Below are positions 25,724 through 33,079 of a stretch of 64,000 bases of DNA, one piece after another. Position 1 is the first letter of the stretch. Every line of letters begins with the position of its first letter. This stretch comes from Vibrio sinaloensis. GTDB lineage: Bacteria; Pseudomonadota; Gammaproteobacteria; Enterobacterales; Vibrionaceae. Location of the stretch: contig NZ_JWLV01000045.1 of NCBI RefSeq assembly GCF_000808535.1, positions 124,001 to 188,000 of the forward strand, given 5' to 3'. The notes under the pieces were generated by a model that worked only from the letters and a program-made list of their open reading frames with translations, was not told where the DNA came from and ran no database searches. Made by a program: the position numbers and the translations under genes.

Positions 25724-25849
25724 GTATAACGCCCTGTTAAGGGGTGAGCAATGCAATACCGAAGCAGTCGCATACCACCTTAATCACGAAAACCAACGCA
25801 TAGTGAAAATGCCACGCGTTGCGAATCCCTCTTGAACAGTTTGTTAGGT
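25724..25849 (-). repeat. attC site 12 (type C)
   Basis: 126 bp between GTATAAC and GTTAGGT; one arm has 'gagcaatgc' in place of 'gagcaacgc'. It belongs to the GNAT cassette at 25844 and supplies its stop codon. Confidence 0.9.
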
Positions 25850-26320
25850 GCGTAGCCAAAGTTGGTAAAAGTCTGTTTCATCGTGCTTGGGATTCTTGCG
25901 CACGAACTCCCAACCATGGCGCTTGTAGAATGTGAGAGCTCTATGGTTAGTTCGGCTTACTGAAAGTACAGCACGCAAACAACCCGCTGTACTCAACGCG
26001 CTTACAATATAATCGTGCAATTTTGCAGCGAGTCCTGAACCACGAAAATTCGGCTTTAAGTAAATGAGATGAACATAGCCAGTCTCCGGTTCGGGTGAAA
26101 AGCTACGAAACTCTAACTGCCCTGCAAACTGACCATCCACAAATATATGGATATAGAACCATCCTGATGTTGCTAGCCGGTCTAATACTCGTTCACGATA
26201 ACCACTGATGAAGTCGTCGAAACCATCGTAATGCCCAAAACTACAAAAGTATGCATCTTTTCTCGCAGCTACGCACAATTCGAAATCATCAATGTTTATC
26301 TGCTGAAAAGCAATTTCCAT
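25844..26320 (-). CDS. GNAT-family N-acetyltransferase (cassette)
   Basis: 158 residues from MEIAFQQINIDDFELCV at 26320, after AAGGAAAAGG. GNAT motif A reads HLIYLKPNFRGSGLAAKLHDY (R-G-S-G-L-A) and motif B reads SRTNHRALTFYKRHGWEFV, ending DFYQLWLRT. The FCSFGH..DFISGYRERVL region is typical of this GNAT subgroup. Substrate unknown. The TAA stop is from attC. Confidence 0.86.
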   Translation of the reverse strand: MEIAFQQINIDDFELCVAARKDAYFCSFGHYDGFDDFISGYRERVLDRLATSGWFYIHIFVDGQFAGQLEFRSFSPEPETGYVHLIYLKPNFRGSGLAAKLHDYIVSALSTAGCLRAVLSVSRTNHRALTFYKRHGWEFVRKNPKHDETDFYQLWLRT

Positions 26321-26340
26321 ACTTACCTTTTCCTTCAAGC

Positions 26341-26466
26341 ACCTAACGCCGCGTTAAGGTGTGAGTAACGCAATGCCCAACTGTCCGCATTACGCCTTAA
26401 ACACTACACTCAACGCAAACTAAAAATGCTACGCGTTACGAATCACTCTTAAACGCTTTGTTATAC
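26341..26466 (-). repeat. attC site 11 (type G-like)
   Basis: 126 bp between ACCTAAC and GTTATAC. The arm is AACGCCGCGTTAAGGTG, and the L-boxes read 'gagtaacgc' and 'gcgttacgaatc', a co-varying pair. It belongs to the receiver-like cassette, whose last residues it encodes. Confidence 0.9.
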
Positions 26467-27371
26467 AACTTGTAAACTCCACCAATTAGGACACCAAAGA
26501 AAGCATAAGTTATGATCGTATTATCCATAAAAGAAAGAGTCTTATCGATTGTTTCTTTATTAAAATAGTCATCAATGAATTTATACACCGTATCAACCAT
26601 TTCGCTTGCTGGCATATAAAAAAGAGCAAGAATCATAACGAATTGAATTGCAATCAACCAATTTTTTAAATTGCTATTTTTGGTTATCTTTTGCTTTTTT
26701 TTATGCATCGCTATAACTTCATCAATGCATTTCATTTCTGTATCAGATGCTTTTTTTGTTCTTTCATTCTCAAGCATTATGTGGTTTTGATTACCATCGG
26801 CATCAGAAAGTTCGAAACAAGACTTAAGAAAGTCCTTGTTCATTTTCTTGAGCAGGATTCTCTTGCAGCGTTTCAATAGCTCATTTGCATCAACACTACC
26901 GAAAGGGAAGTCCCTTCGCTTCCACACCCAATAGTTTCCAGACTGAGCTAGGGATGTAACGGCAGGACCATCTAACAACCTGCGTCCATAACGACTAGCA
27001 ATAGCAACAGGGATGCTACTACAGCCTTTTTTATCTAGCTCACCCCGAAGAGAGTTGGCTATTGCAATTCCGTCAGAATTCCAAAATTGCTTAGTTTCAT
27101 GCATAACTAAGTGTCTTAGTTGCCCATATACTTTCAACAGTATTTCCAACTCATCTAACTTTTCCTGAGAGTTATTTGAGTCATGTTCTAAACTAAAAGC
27201 ATCAACCAGTATGATATCAGGCTTTAAGGATATTATTTCATCCAAGTGGTTATCATAATTCTCGAAGCAACTAAGCACGACCTTATCTTCGTTTAATTCC
27301 ATCCTATCTTTGATTTTTTTATGATCTTTTACATCTCGATCGATATATACTACCTTGAGTTTTTTTATCAT
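26436..27371 (-). CDS. Receiver-like protein with C-terminal membrane anchors (cassette)
   Basis: 311 residues from MIKKLKVVYIDRDVKDHKKI at 27371, directly after GGAGGAATAT. The N-terminus resembles a response-regulator receiver: VVYIDRD (D11, D13) and the putative phospho-acceptor D57 in KPDIILVDAF. The usual later Thr/Lys positions are hard to place. A middle region (SIPVAIASRYGRRLLDGPAV, NYWVWKRRDFPFG) precedes two C-terminal transmembrane helices (WLIAIQFVMILALFYMPA and ITYAFFGVLIGGVYKLY). The last dozen residues are encoded inside the attC. The architecture is unusual; the function is unknown. Confidence 0.72.
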   Translation of the reverse strand: MIKKLKVVYIDRDVKDHKKIKDRMELNEDKVVLSCFENYDNHLDEIISLKPDIILVDAFSLEHDSNNSQEKLDELEILLKVYGQLRHLVMHETKQFWNSDGIAIANSLRGELDKKGCSSIPVAIASRYGRRLLDGPAVTSLAQSGNYWVWKRRDFPFGSVDANELLKRCKRILLKKMNKDFLKSCFELSDADGNQNHIMLENERTKKASDTEMKCIDEVIAMHKKKQKITKNSNLKNWLIAIQFVMILALFYMPASEMVDTVYKFIDDYFNKETIDKTLSFMDNTIITYAFFGVLIGGVYKLYNKAFKSDS

Positions 27372-27396
27372 ATATTCCTCCAAATGTAATCTTGTT

Positions 27397-27522
27397 GTAT
27401 AACGCCCTGTTAAGGTGTGAGCAACGCAATACAAAAGCCTCCGCACACCACCTTAATCATTAAAATCAACGCATGGTAAAAATGCCACGCGTTGCGAATC
27501 ACTCTTAAACAGTTTGTTAGCT
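27397..27522 (-). repeat. attC site 10 (type C)
   Basis: 126 bp between GTATAAC and GTTAGCT. It belongs to the cassette at 27517 and supplies its stop codon. Confidence 0.9.
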
Positions 27523-28236
27523 CGTTAACTTACGTAATTCTTCGATATATAAAGAAATGTTTCTATGCGATGTTTCGATTAGCTCAAGTGTGTCATGAGC
27601 AGAATCATCAAAGTGGAACTCAACCCAGTCAAACTCTCGGTTAACTTTAACTGGAATAGCAATGCTTTTCTCAATTTCTTCAACGCTCATATCTGAAGAA
27701 ATCACAGCAGGTTTGCCCTGTCCAAGAGGCATACCATTGTAAGAACAGTTGTCGAATACTACTCTGCCTCCTCCGCGCATTGAGACTAAATTGCCTACAT
27801 TCGTTGTGGAGCCTTCTGAGTTTTTCCGAACTTGTTCCGTTAAGCGATTATGTTTATTAAAGTTAGTCTGATCGCACAATTGCTTAAGCCAGTCATCACC
27901 ACTTTTGAAGGGCTGAATAGACTCAAGGAGTTGATAAACATGTGGAAGTTGTGTTTTTAAGTTAGGTAAATTTCTCTTAACATTCGCCTGAAATAATGCC
28001 TCCTCAAGCCCATAAGGAAAGTATAGTTTTTTTGACTTTGTATTATATTGAGACCAAATATCTTGGGCTGAGTATTCCAACGCACTTCGAAGGTGCTCTA
28101 ATGTTGATTTAACCAAAGGTCGAAGAACTACTTTAACGTTTTCTGATTTCCTTGCTTCTTCGTATTTTGCACGCAAGGTGGAAATGTTTCCCTCAACAGT
28201 GTCGAGTAACTCTTTTATATCTTCGTATCTGTCCAA
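27517..28236 (-). CDS. Cassette protein of unknown function (239 aa)
   Basis: 239 residues with a TTG start at 28236 supported by GGAG seven bases upstream; the nearby ATG is out of frame. The N-terminal half is helical and resembles HEPN-like bundles (LKNL..LVKSTLEHLRSALEYSAQDI). N-F-N-K-H-N at about 129-134 is reminiscent of, but does not match, the Rx4-6H catalytic motif. The C-terminal half is beta-rich. No family assigned. Confidence 0.68.
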   Translation of the reverse strand: MDRYEDIKELLDTVEGNISTLRAKYEEARKSENVKVVLRPLVKSTLEHLRSALEYSAQDIWSQYNTKSKKLYFPYGLEEALFQANVKRNLPNLKTQLPHVYQLLESIQPFKSGDDWLKQLCDQTNFNKHNRLTEQVRKNSEGSTTNVGNLVSMRGGGRVVFDNCSYNGMPLGQGKPAVISSDMSVEEIEKSIAIPVKVNREFDWVEFHFDDSAHDTLELIETSHRNISLYIEELRKLTS

Positions 28237-28250
28237 ATTTCATCTCCTAG

Positions 28251-28378
28251 AGCTAACGCCGCGTTAAGTGGTGAGCAACGCCAACCACCATACTTAAACC
28301 ATTGTGCCATAAACACTTAAGCTAACTTAAACTTAAATCGCTAAGCGTTGTGAATCCGCCTTGAACGCTTTGTTATGT
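28251..28378 (-). repeat. attC site 9 (type G)
   Basis: 128 bp between AGCTAAC and GTTATGT. It belongs to the histidine-phosphatase cassette and encodes its last dozen residues. Confidence 0.9.
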
Positions 28379-28922
28379 TTATGAGCTCCGTGCGTCCCCA
28401 AAACCCTTTGCTCGCATATTCTACAGTCCAACCTCGGCGCTTTAACTCTTTAGTAATAAGTCTATTCGAAATACCATGCCCAAAAACAGCAACGTCTTCA
28501 TGTTCACAGGCTTTGGTTATAATTAGGTCTACTGCTGTAATAGCACGCTTGCGGCCGGCTTTATAAGACTCACTATTACCCGATATACCTAAAAACCAAC
28601 ACAACCTAGCAATAACCAACCAACTATTAACTGACATCGAAAACGGTAGCTTTAGTCTAGGAATATCCATTTCTCTCAAGTCACCTAAAACTAAATCAGC
28701 TCCCTTCCCCAAACATATTTCTGCCGAGTGGAGGGAGCGATTCAGGTCACTAGAAAATGTATAGCTGTTATGGAGCTTTTCGTTTAGTTCTTGAGGTGGA
28801 AGACTGTCTGGGCAAACAAACGATCGATTGTAGGCTCGAACCCACTTTGCAAAACCAACAGCCGTAACTCTAGGGTTTGAGCTCGCAACAGGCCTCCCAT
28901 GTCTAACTAATGTAATTCTCAC
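28341..28922 (-). CDS. Histidine phosphatase family protein (cassette)
   Basis: 193 residues. A GTG start at 28922 fits a GGAGG at six-base spacing and places the catalytic RHG motif right at the N-terminus (VRITLVRHGRP). Further family landmarks are SSDLNRSLHSAEICL (second Arg), EMDIPRL with the acid after the LREMD turn, and VAVFGHGISNRLI (second His). It may hydrolyse phosphate esters of small molecules or proteins. Its C-terminus (TKRSRRIHNA) is encoded within attC, so excision and reinsertion preserve it. Confidence 0.85.
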   Translation of the reverse strand: MRITLVRHGRPVASSNPRVTAVGFAKWVRAYNRSFVCPDSLPPQELNEKLHNSYTFSSDLNRSLHSAEICLGKGADLVLGDLREMDIPRLKLPFSMSVNSWLVIARLCWFLGISGNSESYKAGRKRAITAVDLIITKACEHEDVAVFGHGISNRLITKELKRRGWTVEYASKGFWGRTELINITKRSRRIHNA

Positions 28923-28945
28923 CAAGCCTCCTTTTCCGTGGATAA

Positions 28946-29074
28946 ACATAACGCCCAATTAAGGGGTGAACAACGCCTCCACCCAAACCTAAAGCATTTT
29001 GCCATAAACACTAAATTTGAAGTAGAAGCAAAAATGCCAAGCGTTGTGAATCCCTCTTAAATTGCTTGTTATGT
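28946..29074 (-). repeat. attC site 8 (type N)
   Basis: 129 bp between ACATAAC and GTTATGT. It belongs to the family B cassette at 29075. Confidence 0.9.
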
Positions 29075-29528
29075 TTTACCACAAACACATGATTTACTTG
29101 AGAAAGAACTAATATTTCTAACTGGTTTTCTGAAGCAAACCACAAGGCTGAACCCAACTTGGCCGCCAAAGGCGACCAACCTAAAACGTGTAATTCCACT
29201 TCCCTGCCCAATGAGGCAACCCGACCAACAAACAACAAGCACCCTCTCTTTCCAACCAAAGCGCAAGACAATGGCAAATTGCCGAGGCAACTGCCAAGCC
29301 GAAATGCTGATTGGCTAAGAATCCAAAAGCGACTTTAAGCCAGTTAAACAAGAAGCCAACCGCCACGACCTGACAATGAAGCAACCCACGAACATTGGCA
29401 TGTTTTACAGGCTGAGAGATTCAAGAATTTGGGGCGATAATGCGGATTTGCTGAGTCTACTAGGGACGAATTGCCAGAGGGACAAAGAACTAGAGCCTAA
29501 GACATCTAAGCCTTTGAAATACAAGTAA
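29075..29528 (-). other. ORF-less cassette, family B copy 4
   Basis: 454 bp. All three minus frames have 60-88 codon openings (for example 29011-29277, 29069-29290, 29181-29384). They overlap one another, start without ribosome binding sites and partly enter attC, as expected for low-stop-density repeat rather than genes. The family landmarks and the shared 'aacattggcatgttttac' block are intact. Confidence 0.8.
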
Positions 29529-29656
29529 ACATAACGCCCAATTAAGGGGTGAACAACGCCTCCACCCAAACCTAAGGCATGTGCCATTAACACTAAAACT
29601 GAAGTAGAAGCAAAAGTGCCAAGCGTTGTGAATCCCTCTTAAATTGCTTGTTAGGC
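29529..29656 (-). repeat. attC site 7 (type N)
   Basis: 128 bp between ACATAAC and GTTAGGC. It belongs to the nuclease-like cassette at 29661. Confidence 0.9.
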
Positions 29657-29660
29657 ATTT

Positions 29661-30218
29661 TTATTTTTGTTGCTTGCGATCCCAAGAAGCTCTCGCATGC
29701 TTGCCGTCACCTTTTGGTAAGTCCTTTCGAGCAATCAGTTTCGCTTCAAACGTAAAGTCTTCCGATATTTTTACTATTAAAAGCTTGTTGAAATTACCTG
29801 CGCGTTTAACCCTAACTTCATCTTTGCCCTTCTCTGGAGAAATAGTTTTTATCTCGATGAAATCATTTCCTAGTTTTCCGTCAGAACCTTTAGTGTGTGG
29901 TTTATGCCGCTTGATTCCATACGCGATTTCAGCATATAACTCACCCAACTCGCCCCAAATCTGTAAATAACGATTTGTAAGCTTGTAAAAAGCCTCAGCA
30001 CTATCAACCAACCCTTCGAAAATCGACTCCAATTCAGGATTAATTTCAGGCATATCTGAACTGAAACTACTATCTACTACTTCCCACTCATCGGAAGAAT
30101 ACCCAAACTCATCAGGGTCAAACTCATAAGGGTTATATCCGCAGGCTGCTGCTTCTGCTATTTGATCAGCACTATAACCTGCATTATACATATCATGTAA
30201 ATGTTCCCAGTCGCCCAT
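29661..30218 (-). CDS. PD-(D/E)XK-like protein of unknown function (cassette)
   Basis: 185 residues with a strong AAAGGAGG before the ATG. The N-terminal 70 residues are strikingly acidic (GYNPYEFDPDEFGYSSDEWE). The C-terminal domain has a pattern compatible with a restriction-endonuclease fold: helix ELYAEIAYGIKRHKP, then GKLGNDFIEIKTISPEKG with the E-I-K triad and an upstream Asp, then RAGNFNKLLIVKISEDFTFEAKLIAR strands. It may be a nuclease, perhaps held in check by its acidic N-terminus. It could be one of the unnamed conserved families of this fold; activity is unproven. Confidence 0.7.
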   Translation of the reverse strand: MGDWEHLHDMYNAGYSADQIAEAAACGYNPYEFDPDEFGYSSDEWEVVDSSFSSDMPEINPELESIFEGLVDSAEAFYKLTNRYLQIWGELGELYAEIAYGIKRHKPHTKGSDGKLGNDFIEIKTISPEKGKDEVRVKRAGNFNKLLIVKISEDFTFEAKLIARKDLPKGDGKHARASWDRKQQK

Positions 30219-30250
30219 ATTGCCTCCTTTTAGCTAAAGCTGTAGTAAAT

Positions 30251-30376
30251 GCCTAACGCCCTGTTAAGGTGTGAGCAACGCAATACCTAAGCCGCCGCAG
30301 ACCACCTTAAACACCAAACGCAACGCATAGTGAAAATGCCACGCGTTGCGAATCACTCTTAAACAGATTGTTAGGT
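30251..30376 (-). repeat. attC site 6 (type C)
   Basis: 126 bp between GCCTAAC and GTTAGGT. It belongs to the three-gene cassette and supplies the stop codon of its last gene. Confidence 0.9.
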
Positions 30377-30700
30377 ATTTACTAGCTCATAGGTAACAAT
30401 GGGCACTAACCTATCATGCTCCCTAAGTGGAGCTGCTTTGTGTTCACGCTCTGTAAGGACTGTTAAATCAAAATCAATTTCAAGCTTTTTCCCTAAAGCA
30501 AAGAACGCCTTTGATAAGTCTGCATGTAGTTTACCCAAATTTGGAGAGTCATCTTTTACAACAAGTAGCAAGTCGCAATCTTTAGGATTATTACCTCTAA
30601 AAAATGAACCGAATCCAAATACACTAAGCAGGTTGCTGTTTTTTGTATGGATAAATTGGATTTCCTTTATCATCTCTTTGGTGATACAGCCAAAAATCAT
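30371..30700 (-). CDS. MNT-type nucleotidyltransferase, third gene of a three-gene cassette
   Basis: 109 residues with the minimal nucleotidyltransferase signature G31-S32-x-x-R-G ... D41-x-D43 (FGFGSFFRGNNPKDCDLLLV) and a candidate third acid at D76/D78 (KLEIDFDLTVL). Family members transfer nucleotides to proteins, RNA or small molecules; small MNT proteins are best known as antitoxins that AMPylate HEPN toxins. No HEPN partner is in this cassette. The start overlaps the preceding gene by 77 bp (GGAAAA upstream); an internal ATG at 30673 is an alternative. The stop is the attC TAA. Confidence 0.8.
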   Translation of the reverse strand: MIFGCITKEMIKEIQFIHTKNSNLLSVFGFGSFFRGNNPKDCDLLLVVKDDSPNLGKLHADLSKAFFALGKKLEIDFDLTVLTEREHKAAPLREHDRLVPIVTYELVNT

Positions 30701-31040
30701 TTTTCCACAAAGCTCCTGTTAATTCACTTGAATTGAAAAGTCCGATATTTTTCGACAGGCAAAGTTGTTTTGCTTCTCGAGTATAACCATTCCAATTACC
30801 ACCAACCGATATGAAATTTACCTCAGGAAACTCTTGCAGAACTCTGTGTACTAAAGACTCTCCAAGAGCATACTCATCTAGGCAAATTAATGTAATAGAA
30901 CTACCGTCTTTTCTGTCGAATTCCATAATTAGGTCATCACGACGAGAATAGCGAATAACATTACCATGAGATTGGATTGCAGACTCTAGCCATGCAATTC
31001 GGCTGTATGATACACCCCATGAATTAGAACCGTTTGACAT
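30624..31040 (-). CDS. Unknown protein, second gene of a three-gene cassette
   Basis: 138 residues, soluble. Strands and a central acidic segment (YSRRDDLIMEFDRKDGSSITLICLDEY) are followed by EVNFISVGGNWNGYTREAKQ and LSKNIGLFNSSELTGALWK, a layout reminiscent of a small nuclease-like or NERD-like alpha/beta fold, though no E-x-K is clear. Its ATG overlaps the HNH gene's stop by one base (TAATG), so translation is coupled. It ends within the nucleotidyltransferase gene. Unknown function; the tight overlaps indicate the three proteins work together. Confidence 0.75.
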   Translation of the reverse strand: MSNGSNSWGVSYSRIAWLESAIQSHGNVIRYSRRDDLIMEFDRKDGSSITLICLDEYALGESLVHRVLQEFPEVNFISVGGNWNGYTREAKQLCLSKNIGLFNSSELTGALWKNDFWLYHQRDDKGNPIYPYKKQQPA

Positions 31041-31726
31041 TATGAGAACACCTCTGCAAATTCAGTTGGAAAAAGTGGATAAGAATCTAGCCGTTCATAA
31101 ACGTGCTTTTCATACGACTCTACATGCACACGAAATTTTTCTACGGCTTTTATGATGGTAACTTCTTCGATGAGATCTTCGTTCGCATCAATTAGATTTA
31201 ATATCTCTCTATTATTGGGGAGGATTCTATCGATTCTTCTTAGTTCCCATACGAGAAATGCATTTGAACTAGGATCTGACTGAGCAACGTCACTTAAAGG
31301 ACCTACCGCATCAAATATCGCTTTATTCTTAGCGAGTAATCGAGCTATTGCAACTTGTAGTTTTGCGAAGTTATCAAACTTCGCAGCTTTACCTGCGCTG
31401 CTAATTTCCGCTTCATGATTTCTCTTCCATTCATGAAGCATATCAACCGTATAAGTACCCTCAGGAGCTTTATCGATATGAGTGTGGTGAGTCGGACATA
31501 ACAGAATTAAATTATCATATGTATCAGCACCGCCCTCTGGTGTTCCTCTAGCAGCAGTAGGTTTACTCCCAATAACATGCGCCATTTCTCCTACAACATA
31601 ATTTCCAGACTCAACCAGAGAAGTTAAGTCTTCATTGCAACCTGGCATTGAGCAACGCCCACCAGCTCTACCCCATAAAATTTTTGTATCAACCGAACCA
31701 ATTGCCACTTTAATAACTTTCCTCAA
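31040..31726 (-). CDS. HNH endonuclease, first gene of a three-gene cassette
   Basis: 228 residues. The N-terminal HNH domain has zinc ligands C25 and C30 (RCSMPGC) and C77 with a nearby His (LCPTHHTHID), and the catalytic line G-E-M-A-H50-V ... D-N72-L-I-L-L-C-x-x-H-H. The C-terminal half (about 100-228) is helical with no recognised effector domain; I see no SAVED signature. HNH proteins of this shape often nick or cleave DNA in defence or mobile loci. It begins the cassette's coupled operon; the ribosome binding site is weak (GAGGAAAG about 11 bases upstream). Confidence 0.85.
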   Translation of the reverse strand: MRKVIKVAIGSVDTKILWGRAGGRCSMPGCNEDLTSLVESGNYVVGEMAHVIGSKPTAARGTPEGGADTYDNLILLCPTHHTHIDKAPEGTYTVDMLHEWKRNHEAEISSAGKAAKFDNFAKLQVAIARLLAKNKAIFDAVGPLSDVAQSDPSSNAFLVWELRRIDRILPNNREILNLIDANEDLIEEVTIIKAVEKFRVHVESYEKHVYERLDSYPLFPTEFAEVFS

Positions 31727-31739
31727 ACTTTATTAAAAT

Positions 31740-31863
31740 ACCTAACGCCCAATTAAGTTGTGAGCAACGTTGCCACATTACCTAAGCACTTCACCGTAAT
31801 CACCAAACCGATTGAAACTAAAAGTGCCGAGCGTTGCGAATCAGCTTGAATTGCTTGTTATGT
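31740..31863 (-). repeat. attC site 5 (type N, short-arm variant)
   Basis: 124 bp between ACCTAAC and GTTATGT. It belongs to the family B cassette at 31864. Confidence 0.9.
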
Positions 31864-32317
31864 TTTACCACAAATACATGATTTACTTGAGAAAGAACTG
31901 AAATTTCTAGCTGGTTTTCTGAAGCAAACCACAAGGCTGAAACCAACTTGACCGACAAAGGCGACCAACCTAAAACATGTAATTCCACTTCCCTGCCCAA
32001 TGAGGCAACCCGACAAAGCTCCAACAAGCGCCCTTTCTTTCCAACCAAAGCGCAAAACAATGCCGAATTGCCGAGGCAACTGCCAAACCGAAATGCTAAT
32101 TGGCTAAGAACCTAGAAGCGACTTTGAGCCGGTTACACCAGAAACCAACCGCCACGACCTGACAATGAAGCAACCCGCGAACATTGGCATGTTTTACGGC
32201 CTAAGAGATTCAATAACTTAGACCGACAATGCTGATTTGCTGAGTCTACTAGGGACAAAATGCCAGAGGGACAAAGAACTAGAGCCTAAGAACTTTAAGC
32301 CTTTGAATTACAAGTAA
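31864..32317 (-). other. ORF-less cassette, family B copy 5
   Basis: 454 bp with all family B landmarks. It differs from copies 3 and 4 by scattered substitutions but no net change in length. Overlapping 73-80 codon frames at its left end extend into attC and lack ribosome binding sites. Confidence 0.8.
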
Positions 32318-32443
32318 ACATAACGCCCTGTTAAGGTGTGAGCAACGCAATACCAAAGCCGCCGCATACCACCTTAAACACTACAACCAACGCATAGTAA
32401 AAATGCCACGCGTTGCGAATCACTCTTAAACAGTTTGTTAGTG
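32318..32443 (-). repeat. attC site 4 (type C)
   Basis: 126 bp between ACATAAC and GTTAGTG. It belongs to the cassette at 32438 and supplies its stop codon. Confidence 0.9.
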
Positions 32444-32920
32444 AGCGGGCTCATTTATTGCACTTAATGCTTTGTCAAACAGCGCCATATCTAATACGAA
32501 ACTTTCTGTCATACCATCAGACATAACTGAGGTCCAAAGTAGTTTTCTTTGAACCAATGATTCGATGGCAGCACTAGAGAGATCAAGCCGGTTTATTTGC
32601 GAAAACGTAAGGGCTGTTCCCCCTGCTTCAACAAATGCGGCAACCACTAGTTTTTCATGCTCAGTGAGCCCGTTAAACGTACACTCTAGCGCTCGCTCAA
32701 TTGACTTTTGCTTCGCTCGGTCTTGATTCCATTTGTAAGAACTAGAAGCTGCTATTCGTATGATCGGGAAAGCAATCATTACGCTAAACAATGCAATAAC
32801 CCAATCATTGAAGAACAGGTATGTTGATAAGCCAATTGCACCGGAAATTGATGTGGCAACCCCTCGACCAAAATCGCTCTCGGAATATATACGCTCAGCC
32901 CACTTTTCTAACGTTTCCAT
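32438..32920 (-). CDS. Membrane protein with C-terminal soluble domain (cassette)
   Basis: 160 residues. Two adjacent transmembrane helices lie near 20-36 (GVATSISGAIGLSTYLF) and 39-57 (DWVIALFSVMIAFPIIRI). The C-terminal 100 residues could form a winged-helix-like domain (LTEHEKLVVAAFVEAGGTAL, FSQINRLDLSSAAIESLVQRKLL). The same layout, two helices plus a C-terminal winged-helix-like domain, is seen in some small phage-exclusion proteins, but there is no specific match. Confidence 0.7.
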   Translation of the reverse strand: METLEKWAERIYSESDFGRGVATSISGAIGLSTYLFFNDWVIALFSVMIAFPIIRIAASSSYKWNQDRAKQKSIERALECTFNGLTEHEKLVVAAFVEAGGTALTFSQINRLDLSSAAIESLVQRKLLWTSVMSDGMTESFVLDMALFDKALSAINEPAH

Positions 32921-32951
32921 TTAAATCTCTAATATCAAATCGATCGAAGCT

Positions 32952-33079
32952 CACTAACGCCCAATTAAGGTGTGAGTAACGCTACCACGGAACTCAACCA
33001 TACCACCGTAAACACTGAACTCAAATCTAGAACCAAAAATCCCAAGCGTTAGGAATCACTCTTAAATTGTTTGTTAGCC
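32952..33079 (-). repeat. attC site 3 (type N)
   Basis: 128 bp between CACTAAC and GTTAGCC. It belongs to the tandem-HEPN cassette and supplies its stop codon. Confidence 0.9.

Noticed and set aside
28589..28960. N-terminal extension of the histidine phosphatase to 28958
   Set aside because: The extension lies in attC; the GTG at 28922 has an ideal ribosome binding site.
29011..29384. Three overlapping minus frames in family B copies (88, 73 and 67 codons)
   Set aside because: All three phases being open indicates low stop density, not genes; none has a ribosome binding site and some run into attC.
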